Source: Hanleya hanleyi (taxonomy: Eukaryota > Mollusca > Polyplacophora > Lepidopleurida > Hanleyidae). From it: a stretch of 64,000 nucleotides of DNA. Both the position numbers and the translations under genes were made by a program. The stretch is from contig JAVTVY010025107.1 of NCBI GenBank assembly GCA_036873755.1, positions 1 through 64,000 of the forward strand, given 5' to 3'. Shown here one piece after another: positions 10,790-22,465 of this stretch (positions are counted from its first letter, which is position 1; each line of letters opens with the position of its first letter). The notes under the pieces are model-generated. The model searched no databases. It was given only the letters and a program-made list of their open reading frames with translations, and had not been told where the DNA came from.

Positions 10790-11765
10790 AATACAGAACA
10801 TATATTGTATAATACAGGACATATATGGTACAATACAGGACAGATATGGTATAATACAGCACAGATTTGGTATAATACAGGACATATACTGTATAATACA
10901 GGACAGATTTGGTATAATACAGAACATATATTGTATAATACAGCACAGATTTGGTATAATACAGGACAGATACTGTATAATACAGCACAGATTTGGTATA
11001 ATACAGAGCATATATTGTATAATACAGGACAAATATGTTACAAAACAGGACAGATTTGGTATAATACAGGACAGATATTGTATAACACAGGACAGATATT
11101 GCATAATACAGCACAGATATGGTATAATTCGGGACAGATATGGTATAATGCAGCACAGATATGGTATAATAGAGGGCAAATATTGTAAAATACAGCACAG
11201 ATTTGGTATAATACAGGACATATATGGTACAATACAGGACAGATATGGTATAATGCAGCACAGATATGGTATAATAGAGGAGAAATATTGTATAATACAG
11301 AGCAGATATGGTATAATACAGGACATATATGGTACAATACAGGACAGATACTGTATAATACAGGACAGATTTGGTATAATACAGAACATATATTGCAGAA
11401 TACTGGACAGATATTGTATAATACAGGACAGATATTGTATAATACAGCACAGATATGGTATAACACAGGACAGATATTGTATAATACAGCACAGATTTGG
11501 TATAATACAGCACAGATTTGGTATAATACAGCACAGATTTGGTATAATACAGGACAGATACTGTATAATACAGGGCAGATTTGGTATAATACAGGACATA
11601 TATGGTATAATAGAGAACAAATATGGTACAATACAGAACAGATTTGGTATAATACAGGACAGATATTGTATAACATAGGACAGGTATGGTATAATACAGG
11701 ACATATATGGTATAATGCAGGACAGATGTGGTATAACACAACAAAGATGTGGTATAATGTGTGAC
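10790..11765. repeat. 21 bp satellite inside element A (about 46 units)
   Basis: The unit is GGTATAATACAGGACAGAT plus two bases, with GCACAG, GAACAT and GACATATATG variants. The same satellite lies at the same place (between gene and TIR) in element D (52595-53085), so it belongs to the element. Units read TATAAT on the + strand and stop-free frames on both strands. No protein is called. Confidence 0.92.
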
Positions 11766-13770
11766 AGATATGGATGGTCCATCTCTACACCAAATACCTT
11801 CCTTCACTGTCCCAAAATGCCCACTTACTGATGACGTCACCGATGACGTGAACATACCTCAAATCGGGATGTACACTCCGAGAGCTACAAGATAACACCT
11901 CCCACGACACAATCGGACCAAGGATGGCCCCTCTCTACCCCAAACACACCTCCACGCACCCCCAAAATGGCCACTTTACTTACTACAACCAACTGCGCAT
12001 GCGCAGGTTGACGCGACTTGCACTTAAAAACACGCCATTCTGACTCTACCCCACACAAGCTTCACTTTGACACCTCCCACAACCCATTTGGACCCATAGT
12101 GGTCCATCTCTACCCCAAACACATCCCCCACATACCCCCAACATGCCTGCTTTCTATACTACGGCCAGACTGCGCATGCGCAGACTATTGCACACGGACG
12201 AACCATTAGTCGATACATTACAAACTCCACGGGAGCTTCAAAATAAGACCTCATACGACACCATAGGATCATAAGGGGCTCACCTAGACCCCAAAACGTT
12301 CACCCCGTATGGGCCTATACCTCCATAGCCATGCAGTATAGGCCTATGGGCCTAGCCAGGCCTCGGTGAACTTTTTCCAAATATTTCACCGCTTCTCCGG
12401 GACCCCTCCCATCGTGTTCTAAATGACGAGACGTGAAAAACAAGACCAAACAACCCATATCACAATGAACGTGTGTGAATTTCCCAGGTTGGACCTATAC
12501 CCCATTGCCAGCCTGTGGGCCTACCCAGGCCTCGGTGAGCTTTTTCCAAAAATTTCACCATTTCGCTCCGGGACCCTTCCTATCGTGTTCTAAATGACGA
12601 GACGAGAAAAACAAGACCCCACAACCCATATCACAATGAACGTGTGTGAATTTCCCAGGATGGACCTATATCCCCATAGCCAGTATGGAGCTATATGGGC
12701 TATATGGTACTTTTCCAAAAATTTCACCGTTTCGCTCCGGGACCCTTCCCATCGTGTTCTAAATGACGAGACGTGAAAAACAAATCCAAGCAACCCATAT
12801 CACAATGAACGTGTGTGAATTTCCCAGGTTGAACCTATACCCCCATATAGCCAGCCTATAGGCCTATATACAGACCTCGGTGACTTTTCCCAAAAATTTC
12901 ACAGATTCGCTCCGGGACCCTTCCCATTGTCATTTTCTTGGCGAAACGAGAAAAACGAGACCCCACAAGCCATAGTAAAGCCCACGAAAAAAATTGACCA
13001 TCCCCATACCCCATACAGGCATTTTCCCTTATATTGTATAATACAGACCCCTATTGTAGGGGTAAAGTCCGTGTTCCGCTTTTTATAGTTTCGGGAAAAA
13101 ATCCTAATTTTACATGCACCCACCCCATTGACTTGATAGGCAGGCCCCGATAAGCCCGGGGACCGATATTAGCCCTTTTTGGCTAGGGTTGATAGGGGTA
13201 AAGTCCGTGTTCCGCTTTTTATAGTTTCGGGAAAAAATCCTAATTTTACATGCATCCACCCCATTGACTTGATAGGCAGGCCCCGATAAGCCCGGAGATC
13301 GATATTAGCCCTTTTGGCTAGAGTTGATAGGGGTTTTCCCCTAGTTTAGGGGTAAAGTCCGTGTTCCGCTTTTTATAGTTTCGGGGAAAAAATCCTAATT
13401 TTACATGCACCCACCCATGACTGAATGGCCCTAGAGGAGCGCTTCACTTTGACACCTCACTCGACCCATTCGGTCCACTAGGGACCCACCCCTGTCACAA
13501 AACGTCTATTCCCATACTCTTTTTAGGCATTCCCCGTATACATTAACATTGGAAGTCACTTGGTTGACATGGGACTACGTTCTGTCCGCGGAGGAATACA
13601 AAGGTTACAGGTTGCCGGAACTACTTTTGACCTCCACGTGACCTTGAGCTGGTGGCGCCCCCTGGCGCCCCAGGCGCCCCAGAGGTGAAAGGCGATGGGG
13701 CGTCCCCTATACCTTTAACCTGGAAAAAAGGGCACCAAGAGTTACCTCCCTGGAAAACCGACCTACTACT
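11766..13770. repeat. Right arm (TIR-type) of element A
   Basis: Nested tandem blocks: about 180 bp units with GATGACGTCAC (11770-12000), CTGCGCATGCGCAG units, four units of about 150 bp with the Tttcaccg/GAACGTGTGTGAATTTCC block (12360-12960), and about 140 bp units with GGTAAAGTCCGTGTTCCGC (13060-13420). The outer part has TCCGCGGAGG, GTTGCCGGAACTA and GGTGGCGCCCCCTG before the ACCTACTACT end. The order is the same as in the right TIR of D. Confidence 0.85.
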
Positions 13771-13799
13771 GATATTTCATTTTGACACTCCAAACCGCA

Positions 13800-14870
13800 C
13801 CTCATGGGGGCCAAATCCCCATCAAACCGCGCCAGGTCCTTTACAGAATGCAAAAGCAAGATATGATTGCAAAGGCAAAGAGAATGTTGGGAATAGTCAA
13901 GGCCATAAGTGCCAGCACATGTAACCGAAGTATGTGCGCAAGAATATTATGGGAGAGAGTTGCAGTCCCTACGATTTTATACGGGCTAGATATAGTGGAA
14001 CTTGATGGGAAAAAGCAGTGGAACTACAGACAGGGAGGTGTATACTAGGGGGTGAATGGCAGGACTGCAATAGAAGCTATTTTTGGAGAATTTGGTTGGA
14101 GCAGAATGGCTGAGAAAGTAGAAATATTGAAGTTAAACTACTATGGGCGTCTCGTTAGAATGGAGGGGGATAGATGGGCAAAAACTGCATGGGAGGAAGG
14201 TCTCAAAGCAGAAAAACAGACTGGGTGGTTCAAGGAAGTAGAAGCGATTAGCACAAACTATGATGTTAACCTAACGGAAACCGGAAACAGTGAGAGAGAG
14301 AAAAAATGGTTTCTGTTAAAGTGGATGGAAGGTGGGTTGAAGAGTGGAAGGATGGAATCTAAGTCATCTTTGTTTATATACAAGAAGAAGAGGGTCCATG
14401 GAAAGAGAGATATGTAGATTGGGCGGGTGATTTTTCTTGGCTGGCGAAGGCTAGGGCAGGGTCGTTGGCCTCAAGGAATAGGATGAAACGAGGTATGGAA
14501 GACAAAAGGTGTAAAACATGTGGCGTGGTGGAGGATATGAAACACGTCTTGTTATATTGTGGAAGATACAGGGCAAGGAGGCTGAGTTGAAGGATCAGTT
14601 GATAATTAGATGGCGACGGATAAGTGGGAATGATGAAAACCTGGCCTTATCAGACTTGTTGGGGCTTGGTGACAATACTTTGGATAAGAGAGAGAGTCGT
14701 ATCGTATCCAATTCTGTGCAGGATGTGTGGACCAGTAGGGGGATATGGATGGGTTGGGGGGGACAGGACTGCTGTAGAATGTTAATGTGATACGACTTTA
14801 CACTGGGTGCAATGTGAAGGATTACGAATGTGGGAATTACAAAGTGTGTATGTGACACTGATAAGAGGGA
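13800..14870 (+). mobile_element. Degenerate LINE 3' fragment
   Basis: Consecutive frames encode the region after the RT: AKRMLGIVKA and VAVPTILYGLDIV (13860-14000), then EILKLNYYGRLVRM (about 14120), and a zf-RVT-like knuckle CKTCGVVEDMKHVLLYC at about 14510-14560. There are several frameshifts and stops. It starts about 30 bp after the end of element A. The clade is not assigned. Confidence 0.7.
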
Positions 14871-15532
14871 TCATGTTTAGGGCGGGTTGGGAGAAACGGG
14901 TTGCACGGCGTGTTCGCACGACCAGTGCCCATCGCGGTGCGATGGAGTGCCCAAGTACATCCATCCATCCATGGTGTAATACCGGACATCTTGGATTTTC
15001 AATATGGCCGACATCATTACTTATCACTGTTATAGCCAAAAATATTGTCAGAACCCCCGAGTTTGATGTCGAATAACGTACGAGGACAGTTCGATGTCAA
15101 ACTACTGACACTTTGACCTATTTCTTGATCTGACGAGCGTTCTTTATCAAGTGTAGGATGTTTGGAGATAATTTCTAGCAGCGTAGGGCTGTGTGTTTAG
15201 GATAATCAAACGTTTTTGGTCTGTATTCTTATAGAATCATATAATATGATACAATTTCCAAGAAATCCAATTTGACCCATTTTTGTGTTTTCACTATAAC
15301 TTGCTCGTTTTGATTATTGGTTTTAATGCAAATTTTGCATTTGTGTTAATATAATTCGAAGTTAATACAACAGTAATAACAACTAGATAGTGTTGGTACA
15401 ATAACACGGTCTTTCCATCACTTCAATGAAATGTATTCTTTCGTTGTGGTGGAATATAATATAAGGAACGCAGAAGTATAAAACAAAAAGTAATAAAATG
15501 CCATATATCCCACAATGTATACATAAGGGCCG
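14871..15532. other. Intergenic, nothing recognised
   Basis: No gene, RNA or clear repeat supported. AT-rich from 15180. Confidence 0.5.
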
Positions 15533-16375
15533 GAACGTTGTTTATTCGTTTAAATTGCGTCATTACAGGAAGTTTGCTTTGTTTCTAAATTGATTGATAG
15601 AGTTCCGTGCACACCTGTGCATGTTGCAGACACCACCGAGTACTATTAACAATTCTGAGTGACCTTATTGTATGATACGGGTGGATCATATCACTTATTA
15701 AAATTCCCGGTACCGTCATCTATGTAGGTGACATTATAGGTATAGGACTGTGGAGAGTTCAGTGTTGGATTTTACATTTAACGCGACATCAATGTCAGTA
15801 TTCCCGCGTTGGAAATTAAATTCATGTCGTGTTACATATGCGATGCCGATACAATGATAATTGAACACCCTCCGATAATTAAGCGTTGTTTATTCGTGTA
15901 AATTGCGTCAATACAGGAGGTTTGCTTCGTTTCTAAATACATTGATAGAGTTCCGTGCACAGCTGTACATGTTGCAGTCACCACTGAGTACTATTAACAA
16001 TTCTGAGTTGCCTTATTGTATAATACAGGTGGATCATATCACTATCAAATTCTCAGTACCGTCATCTAGGTAGGTGACATTATAGGTATAGGACTGAGAA
16101 GAGTTCAGTCCACAGGGGCTCGTTACCGTTGTTAATTGGTTGATTGAATTGATTACAGGGGGTACTGGGGGGTTCCTACCTCGACCCCCCATAATCAACC
16201 TAATTAACCAATTAACAACGGTAACGAGCCCCTGTTGTTCAGTCGAGCATTTTACCTCCAATCTGACATCGCTGATGTATACGCGACATTAATGTAAGTA
16301 TTCCCGCGTTGGAAATTAAATTCATGTCGTGTTACATATGCGATGCCGATACAATGATAACTGAACACCCGCCAT
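15533..16375. repeat. Tandem duplication of about 350 bp
   Basis: 15533-15865 and 15885-16370 are copies: both start CGTTGTTTATTCG, pass through GAGTTCCGTGCACA and GTCGTGTTACATATGCGATG, and end TGAACACCC. The second is longer because it holds a 126 bp MITE (16111-16236) and some unique bases. No coding sequence. Confidence 0.9.
16111..16236. mobile_element. hAT-type foldback MITE, 126 bp
   Basis: Almost all hairpin: CACAGGGGCTCGTTACCGTT at the left is mirrored as GGTAACGAGCCCCTGTT at the right. The flanking 8 bp GTTCAGTC is duplicated (16103-16110 and 16237-16244). The 8 bp duplication with CAGGGG-type ends fits hAT elements. The empty site is preserved in the first copy of the surrounding duplication (about 15757-15764, without the insert), which confirms the boundaries. 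Confidence 0.88.
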
Positions 16376-19300
16376 TTAACTGACAAAGATGAATAATACA
16401 TCAAGGTATTATCAAGGTTCGCAGCCTCTTTCATCATGTAACACGACGTTCATTTAAATGCGATCGCGCGGATACTCGATTGGTACAGGAACTCCTAAAC
16501 CGCTAAAAGCTTTAATTTGATGTGTTGCGTTACTTACAGGACTTCACGCCTCGTCAACGGCGAACCGCTTAATAGCTCGTGGAGACTGATCTTGCGTTAT
16601 ATTAATGGATAGTTGAAATCAACTAGCTCTTTACATTCCACTTAATACCGAAAACGTTTAAGCCGACTGGTAATAGGCAAATACCATTACGGGGAAAATG
16701 TTATATCTCCAAAACTATTATTGTTACAATCTTGAAATTTCACAAGTAAATACATACTCAATCGTACCGAAATCTAGTTATGATTGTTCGAATGGTTTCT
16801 ACAAAATTTGAATAAAGCGTAAATTTCAAGACTTGCTAATTATCTTCTAATCTTTCTGGTATCTTTTTATGGGTTCTAGTGTTTTTCTGTTACGCCATGT
16901 AATGACCCACATTGATGTGCAAATTTCAACTTGGAATTTTCAACAATTTTCGAGTTATACGACTGTAGTCGCAAAACTGTCCGTGGCCATATCTCAAAAA
17001 CCAAGGTCAAGGCCACCTTGAAAATTCGGTGACGTCATACCTGTATCATGGGGTACAAATGTGTTAAATTACAGATACCTGCAAGTTGTAGTTTTCGAGA
17101 AAAGTACATACAACGCTTTTTACATTTTGTGATATTCAAGGTCAAGGTCACATCGGATGGTTTTATAATTAGCGCCAAAAGAAAGTCAATATTGTACTCA
17201 CTATTGCTTCATTGTTTTGTGACTGTCAGTGTCTTAGTTTTTCAGTAAACGGAAGCCGTATTTTCGAAATTTGGATGCTTACCACTTCAAAGGTCAAGGT
17301 CAAGGCCGAGTTCTGACACAAGTTGTGACCTTGTGACGTCATGTAGGTCACGTGACCTTATTTTCAGGCTGATCGCATAAGCCGTTCAAGAGTTGACCAC
17401 CAAACAATGCACTTATATAGAGACGCACCTGGAGGTCAAAGGTCAAATTTAATGTCATATTCTTTCAGTTCATCAAAGTGTTAATTAACAATAGAAGAAT
17501 CAACGCCGTAGCTTATGCCGTTGTAAAATGGCGGGATTTAAAAAAGATTAAAGGGGAGAGATAACTACCTTTTCTCCTTACGTAACATTTCGAAAATATA
17601 ACTAGCACATGTCCATATATAACACTTACGAACCTTCAACTTTCTTTCAGATATGTTTCGTTAGTTTTTACTGCACAGAGGTCACAATGAAAACAGCACC
17701 AGGGAAGAGAACTCGAAAACTGCTTGTCTGATCTACTTATTTTATTGTATTGTTTTATTGAGAATATCTTCAGAGATTTACAGTCTAAATCTCAACTACT
17801 TCTTCTCAGCCGTTTGGTCAATATTCACTAAATGATTTTTCACTTTAAAGGCTTATAACTCGAAAGGTCAAGGTCAAATGTGTAGCCCACTCGCCAAACC
17901 TCAGACCCATACCTATGTGTGTAACAATTATTGTAACTGTAGTGCGAACTGTTTCGGCTGTATGGCGTAGACAAAATTGAATAGAATAATTATAATAATC
18001 CGTAGAATGACAATAGGTCTTTCCATCTGGAATGGGAAGACCTAATAATGAAGTGTAGTACATAGAAAAAAGTATGATTGTGTATCACTTCAGCTCGGAA
18101 GGTTTAACTAACCCAATTTTAGGGAATTTTCTGAGTATTGCCTCCTGATTACTTCGGCCTGATTACTTCGGTTCCGTGTGCGACATGTAAGATATTTCTC
18201 ATGGTACAGTAACTAACCTTGCCAAGGTTGCGCCCAGTAATCCTCATCCGTTCGGATCGGGCAATCCGTTAAAGTGACCCCCAAACACCTCGGTCCTGCT
18301 AGACGAATTATCAATCTATGGAATCTAATATTTAAAAATATGTCTTATACCTGTCATCCGTTTAGCGATTGTGAAATTTGACGAGCAAAACCTCAAAACA
18401 GCGCTTTAATTTCTCCTGCTGAATACGTCACAGGTGTAAGACCTCGCTAGACCAGTATACAGATTCACTTGCAATCAAGAGCGTTTTATCCTCTTTAATT
18501 TCTCCGTTTTCACTAGCATTTTTATGCATTTATCGAAGCAATGTCAAAGCTGTGTTTCGGGAAAGTGTACTGACACACCTAATGGCGGAGATAATGACCA
18601 CAAATGGTCGAAAGAGTCGAAAATCGGCAAGACGCCTGTGTCTGGCCTGGGATGGAGCAGGCCGAGAAAATTTGTTGCGCTAGTACAGGCATATAGATAT
18701 GCGATATTTCATAAATGGTCGAGGGTTACCCATAAAGAATTAGGAGTGGCTATACCCATAAATTATAAGAGTAAAGGATGAAAGGTGGCCACCTCTTGAT
18801 GAGTAGATGACCAAGTATACATGAAATGCAGTTGATTGTCGTCCATGGAAATATTCAATACCGACTGGGACTGGTACAGAAGGACCCGATATACGTCTGG
18901 GAATCACTCATCCTCTCCCCGGGTGCTTTGCGCTACGCTCCATTTACCACTGTAGGGGTCTCGCCATTTTTTGTAGGATTCTTGCTGAAACAACGAACTG
19001 TTTTATCTAACTGTTTTACAGATCGCAAAATGTATATATACCTTGAAATACACTCAACAGTTATTCAAGGCATTTCGAAACGCCAGCTTCACACAGATTG
19101 AAGGCAGCTTTTTGACAAATTACCTTAGAACTATATATGTTGCGGAAATATATATCGGTGAGTAGCGACTGATATCAATTCGCCCAGTTAGACGGTCGCC
19201 ATATTCGTTTACTGTGGCAACAGATGACCTCGGGTCAGCTCTGGCCCAGTCCGTGAGACCCTGACGCCGAATGGACAGGCGAAGTAGAACGTAAAGAATG

Positions 19301-19821
19301 CCTGATAGAGCTTGAGAATCACTGTGTCAGCGGAATGTGTTCCGATTGGCATTTGCTATACTTTAACCAGAGAAAAAAAACACATTTGCAGTTAACTCCT
19401 CCAAGAAAAGCTTCATTTGGTTCACTTGTACATTGGTCATGACCCGTCACCGTTGTTTTGGCCAGTCGATAGCACAATTAATAAAAAAAAAATTGCAGAA
19501 TACAGTGCACAAATTCTCATTTAGACAGAACTGTGACACGATAAAGACTGAGCTAAAAGGCTACTAATCCGAGCGAGATATTAGTAAATCATTAATCTTG
19601 CATGAACGAACATGGAATATGTCCATCGACCCGCGTATTCAGAATATCAGAGAATTATCAGGCTAATTATCCAATATTTCGCCGCCATTCACAGATCTTA
19701 TGAATTGTTAACTAGATGAACTGAACACGTATTTTTGCGGAGATAACTAGACCACGGCTTTTATTCAGTTCTGGGAATAATTTTTATGTTTATGAAAGCA
19801 TTGCCCTCAAATCGCTACGGA
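16376..19821. other. Long gene-free stretch with AGGTCAAGGTCA-type repeats
   Basis: No exon or gene could be supported. 16960-17480 and 17860-17880 contain repeated AAGGTCAAGGTCA blocks, and GTCACGTGACC lies at 17347-17357, resembling dispersed repeats common in molluscs. Short open frames (for example 18524-18781, 18826-19101) have no recognised domain. Confidence 0.5.
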
Positions 19822-20113
19822 AGCGTATTAGTGCCAGTGTGAAAAAAAAAAATCCGAGATTTATCTCCTAATTAGGACATAATATCTCCTAATTAGGAGA
19901 TAATTATCTCCTAATTAGGACATATTATCTCCTAATTAGGACTTATTATCTCCTAATTAGGAGATAATTATCTCCTAATTAGGAGATAATTATCTCCTAA
20001 TTAGGACTTATCATCTCCTAATTAGGAGATAATTATCTCCTAATTAGGAGATATTATGTCCTAATTAGGAGATAAATCTCGGATTTTTTTTTTCACACTG
20101 GCACTAATACGCT
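19822..20113. mobile_element. Foldback element with palindromic CTCCTAATTAGGAG satellite
   Basis: Inverted arms of about 55 bp: AGCGTATTAGTGCCAGTGTG, poly(A) and ATCCGAGATTTATCTCC on the left, mirrored at 20060-20113. Between them are about 15 copies of the palindrome CTCCTAATTAGGAG or its GGACAT/GGACTT variants. Target duplication is uncertain (AATCGC at 19810 and 20114 is possible). No coding capacity. Confidence 0.8.
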
Positions 20114-21793
20114 AATCGCCACATACGAGGACAAATCATACCTAGCCTAAACAAATCATGCTAAGTATACCCACAAGAGATAGATCTCTGACCAACCAAC
20201 ACATTCTCATGGCTGCATAGAAACTTGTACATGAGATGTCTCCCAACCTCCTGGATGGATCAGAACCGTTTCCAATGGCTACAAACGAAGGCACAAATAG
20301 TATCTGCAATCAGCCTATAAATCCAATTTGTACCCCTTGAAAACACTGCATATACCAATACAATATATACCAACAATCTGAATTTCATGCCGTCACGAGC
20401 AAGTCAGCAATAGAGAATAATTCCATTTGAACACAAACGAACTCCCGAGCCAATAAAACAGTGCAACGCGTAAGTAGGCGCTCATTTCTTTCATCGCCAC
20501 ATCACACGTTTTTGTAAAGCAGGAAAGTGTGTTCAACTAGCCAAGTTTTCACGTCTTTGTTCGTTTCGTCACTACGCCAGGTTCCCTCTATATTCAATTG
20601 CTTGTACAGTGCGGGACCATTACGCTATATGGGCCGTACGGTTGTATCCGGCAATAATATACCTCTTCCCACTTTGCCCCTTATTTTCATCGAGTTTGGT
20701 AAACTGTTTGGTCACCCTGAGGAGCTGATGTATCTGCAACCGGTCTTCAAACATCAACGGTCGACTGAATTTACCCTACGACCGCCGTATTCTTATGGGT
20801 CATGTGATCAGTATTATCGCAGAGTACCAATCACGTGACCTGTACTAAGGCGATGGGGGTGCTAATGGTAACCAACCTGTAACCATCTGGGTCATCTATA
20901 CGCGGTAAGACTGACTCTGGGATCGTGCGTAACCATTTTCAGCCTACTTTCGGCATCTGTAAGAGGGAATTCCCGAAATCAACGTCACGTCAGTCAATCA
21001 GCTTGACTCTACCGACGTAACCCGCCATTTTTGAGTCATGTGCTGTCCTCCATGTTCACACTTACAGATCTACAACACCTCTTGGGTGATATGGAAGTTA
21101 CTCATATCTGTATCTTTTGTAAACTCAGACGATATATGTGTCAGAAGTGGTATGAAAAGCCTGTAATTTATCAGATTTCTCGAGTATGTTCTCCGTCGAA
21201 TGAAGACCGAACAGTATACGGTGAAGTTTCGGATATCGCTCCGCAATAATGGCGACAGTACGCAAATGAATGGTAACACGAGAGCACATGTCTCGCCCAC
21301 GTGATAATTACCAAAAGGTGGAGACTGTCTCGAGAATTTAATTATAGGTGAAATAATAGATGTATGCAATAAATCAATACTTTTGTACCGTTATGCGTAT
21401 ATACGCACAAAACGTCCATCTAGCAAGCTGTTGAATTACCTCCCCCTGGCCCACCCTTCGCTGCTAAGTATCAAGCCTTACCAGTCCTAAAGCAAGAAGG
21501 TTTAAATCGGTGAAATGGACAATTCAGGAATGCCAGTGATTTCATCAGTATTGCAGCAAACGACGGAGTTTATTCAAGCAATAAACAGACTTAAACCCGT
21601 TTAGATGTACAATGACTGAAACACACACATTGCGCACAGATTTTTCGAGAGAAGAAATAAAACCACAACTCGGTTTTTGCACTGAAAACCTGCTCCTGGT
21701 TGGACTATATCGGTAACTATAACTAAATCCATGTTGAATCAGACGGCTCCTGAACAGTTAAAGCCATGCTGCATAATAATGGTAATTGGTTGT
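20114..21793. other. Intergenic, nothing recognised
   Basis: No exon or repeat could be supported. Frames of 70-100 codons (20527, 21031, 21070) show no family motif. Confidence 0.5.
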
Positions 21794-21806
21794 TATACAT
21801 CCAGGA

Positions 21807-22061
21807 GCCCCGTGGGGCTTCCGGAGATTGACCTGGGATGTCGTTGTGCACACCGCAGGTCATGGTAAGAATAGGCCTCAGCTCCTCAGACAGCTTGTCG
21901 TAAGAGGCGACTAACTGAGGCACCCGTGGGGTTCCCGGGTGTGAAAAGGAATAGGACCCCCCGTGTGGTTCCCGGGTGTGAAAAGGAATAGGACCCAACG
22001 TCGTGATATGACTGAAATATAGTTGAAAGCGACGTTAAATCATATTTACTCACTCACTCAC
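21807..22061 (+). mobile_element. SINE with (ACTC)n tail and perfect 13 bp TSD
   Basis: Flanked by TATACATCCAGGA at 21794-21806 and 22062-22074. The body contains CTTGTCGTAAGAGGCGACTA and ends TGACTGAAATATAGTTGAAA, GCGACGTTAAATC, then (ACTC)n. The 3' tail resembles the LINE tail at 2990-3051, so it is probably mobilised by that LINE. I recall such SINEs from gastropods. It has a promoter-like internal region but no clear tRNA head. Confidence 0.88.
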
Positions 22062-22074
22062 TATACATCCAGGA

Positions 22075-22465
22075 TCAACCACAAGCGTAATGAGTAGATA
22101 AAAGGGGCTCAAGCTTTCCGTATAAATGTAGTTCAATTTTTGGGGTCGACCAATTTGGGAAAGCCTTTCCCGAAGACAGTGAAGGTTCGTTTGTTCTGGA
22201 CAGCAAGAACATTGCAAACGCTGCGGTCATGAAAACTGTTATTGAAATCGGAACCTTGGTCAGAATTAATCTCAAAAGTGTCTGAAGGAATATCTGTCGA
22301 CAGGTCGATAGTCCATGTTTGACTTAATCACTCTAAACAGCTGACTCAACTAAGCTCACTCTGCCGCGATATGCCTAAGTCTAAGTCCAAGTTGACCTCG
22401 TTGAAGAATGCATTTCTTTGAGGTTTTATTTTACTTGTCAACAAGCTGGCTTCTATACGTTCGTG
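22075..22465. other. Intergenic, nothing recognised
   Basis: Unique-looking DNA between the SINE and the 29 bp satellite. Confidence 0.5.

Larger units (their letters stand above)
8998..13770 (+). mobile_element. Element A: Polinton-like unit, left end lost
   Basis: Order: remnant of the terminal hairpin (9035-9076), enhancer-like and GAGCTC module, 21 bp promoter repeats, TATA box, intact zinc-finger gene, poly(A) region, 21 bp satellite, and a right arm of about 2 kb homologous to the TIRs of C and D. The right end is ACCTACTACT at 13761-13770, matching the last bases of C (36011-36020). The expected six bases after it are GATATT, but no partner is found on the left, consistent with truncation. 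Polinton relatedness is inferred from C and D. Confidence 0.8.

Noticed and set aside
10745..11855. Transmembrane-like frames rich in Tyr/Ile/Cys in the 21 bp satellite
   Set aside because: Seven-residue periodic translation of a satellite in several frames on both strands.
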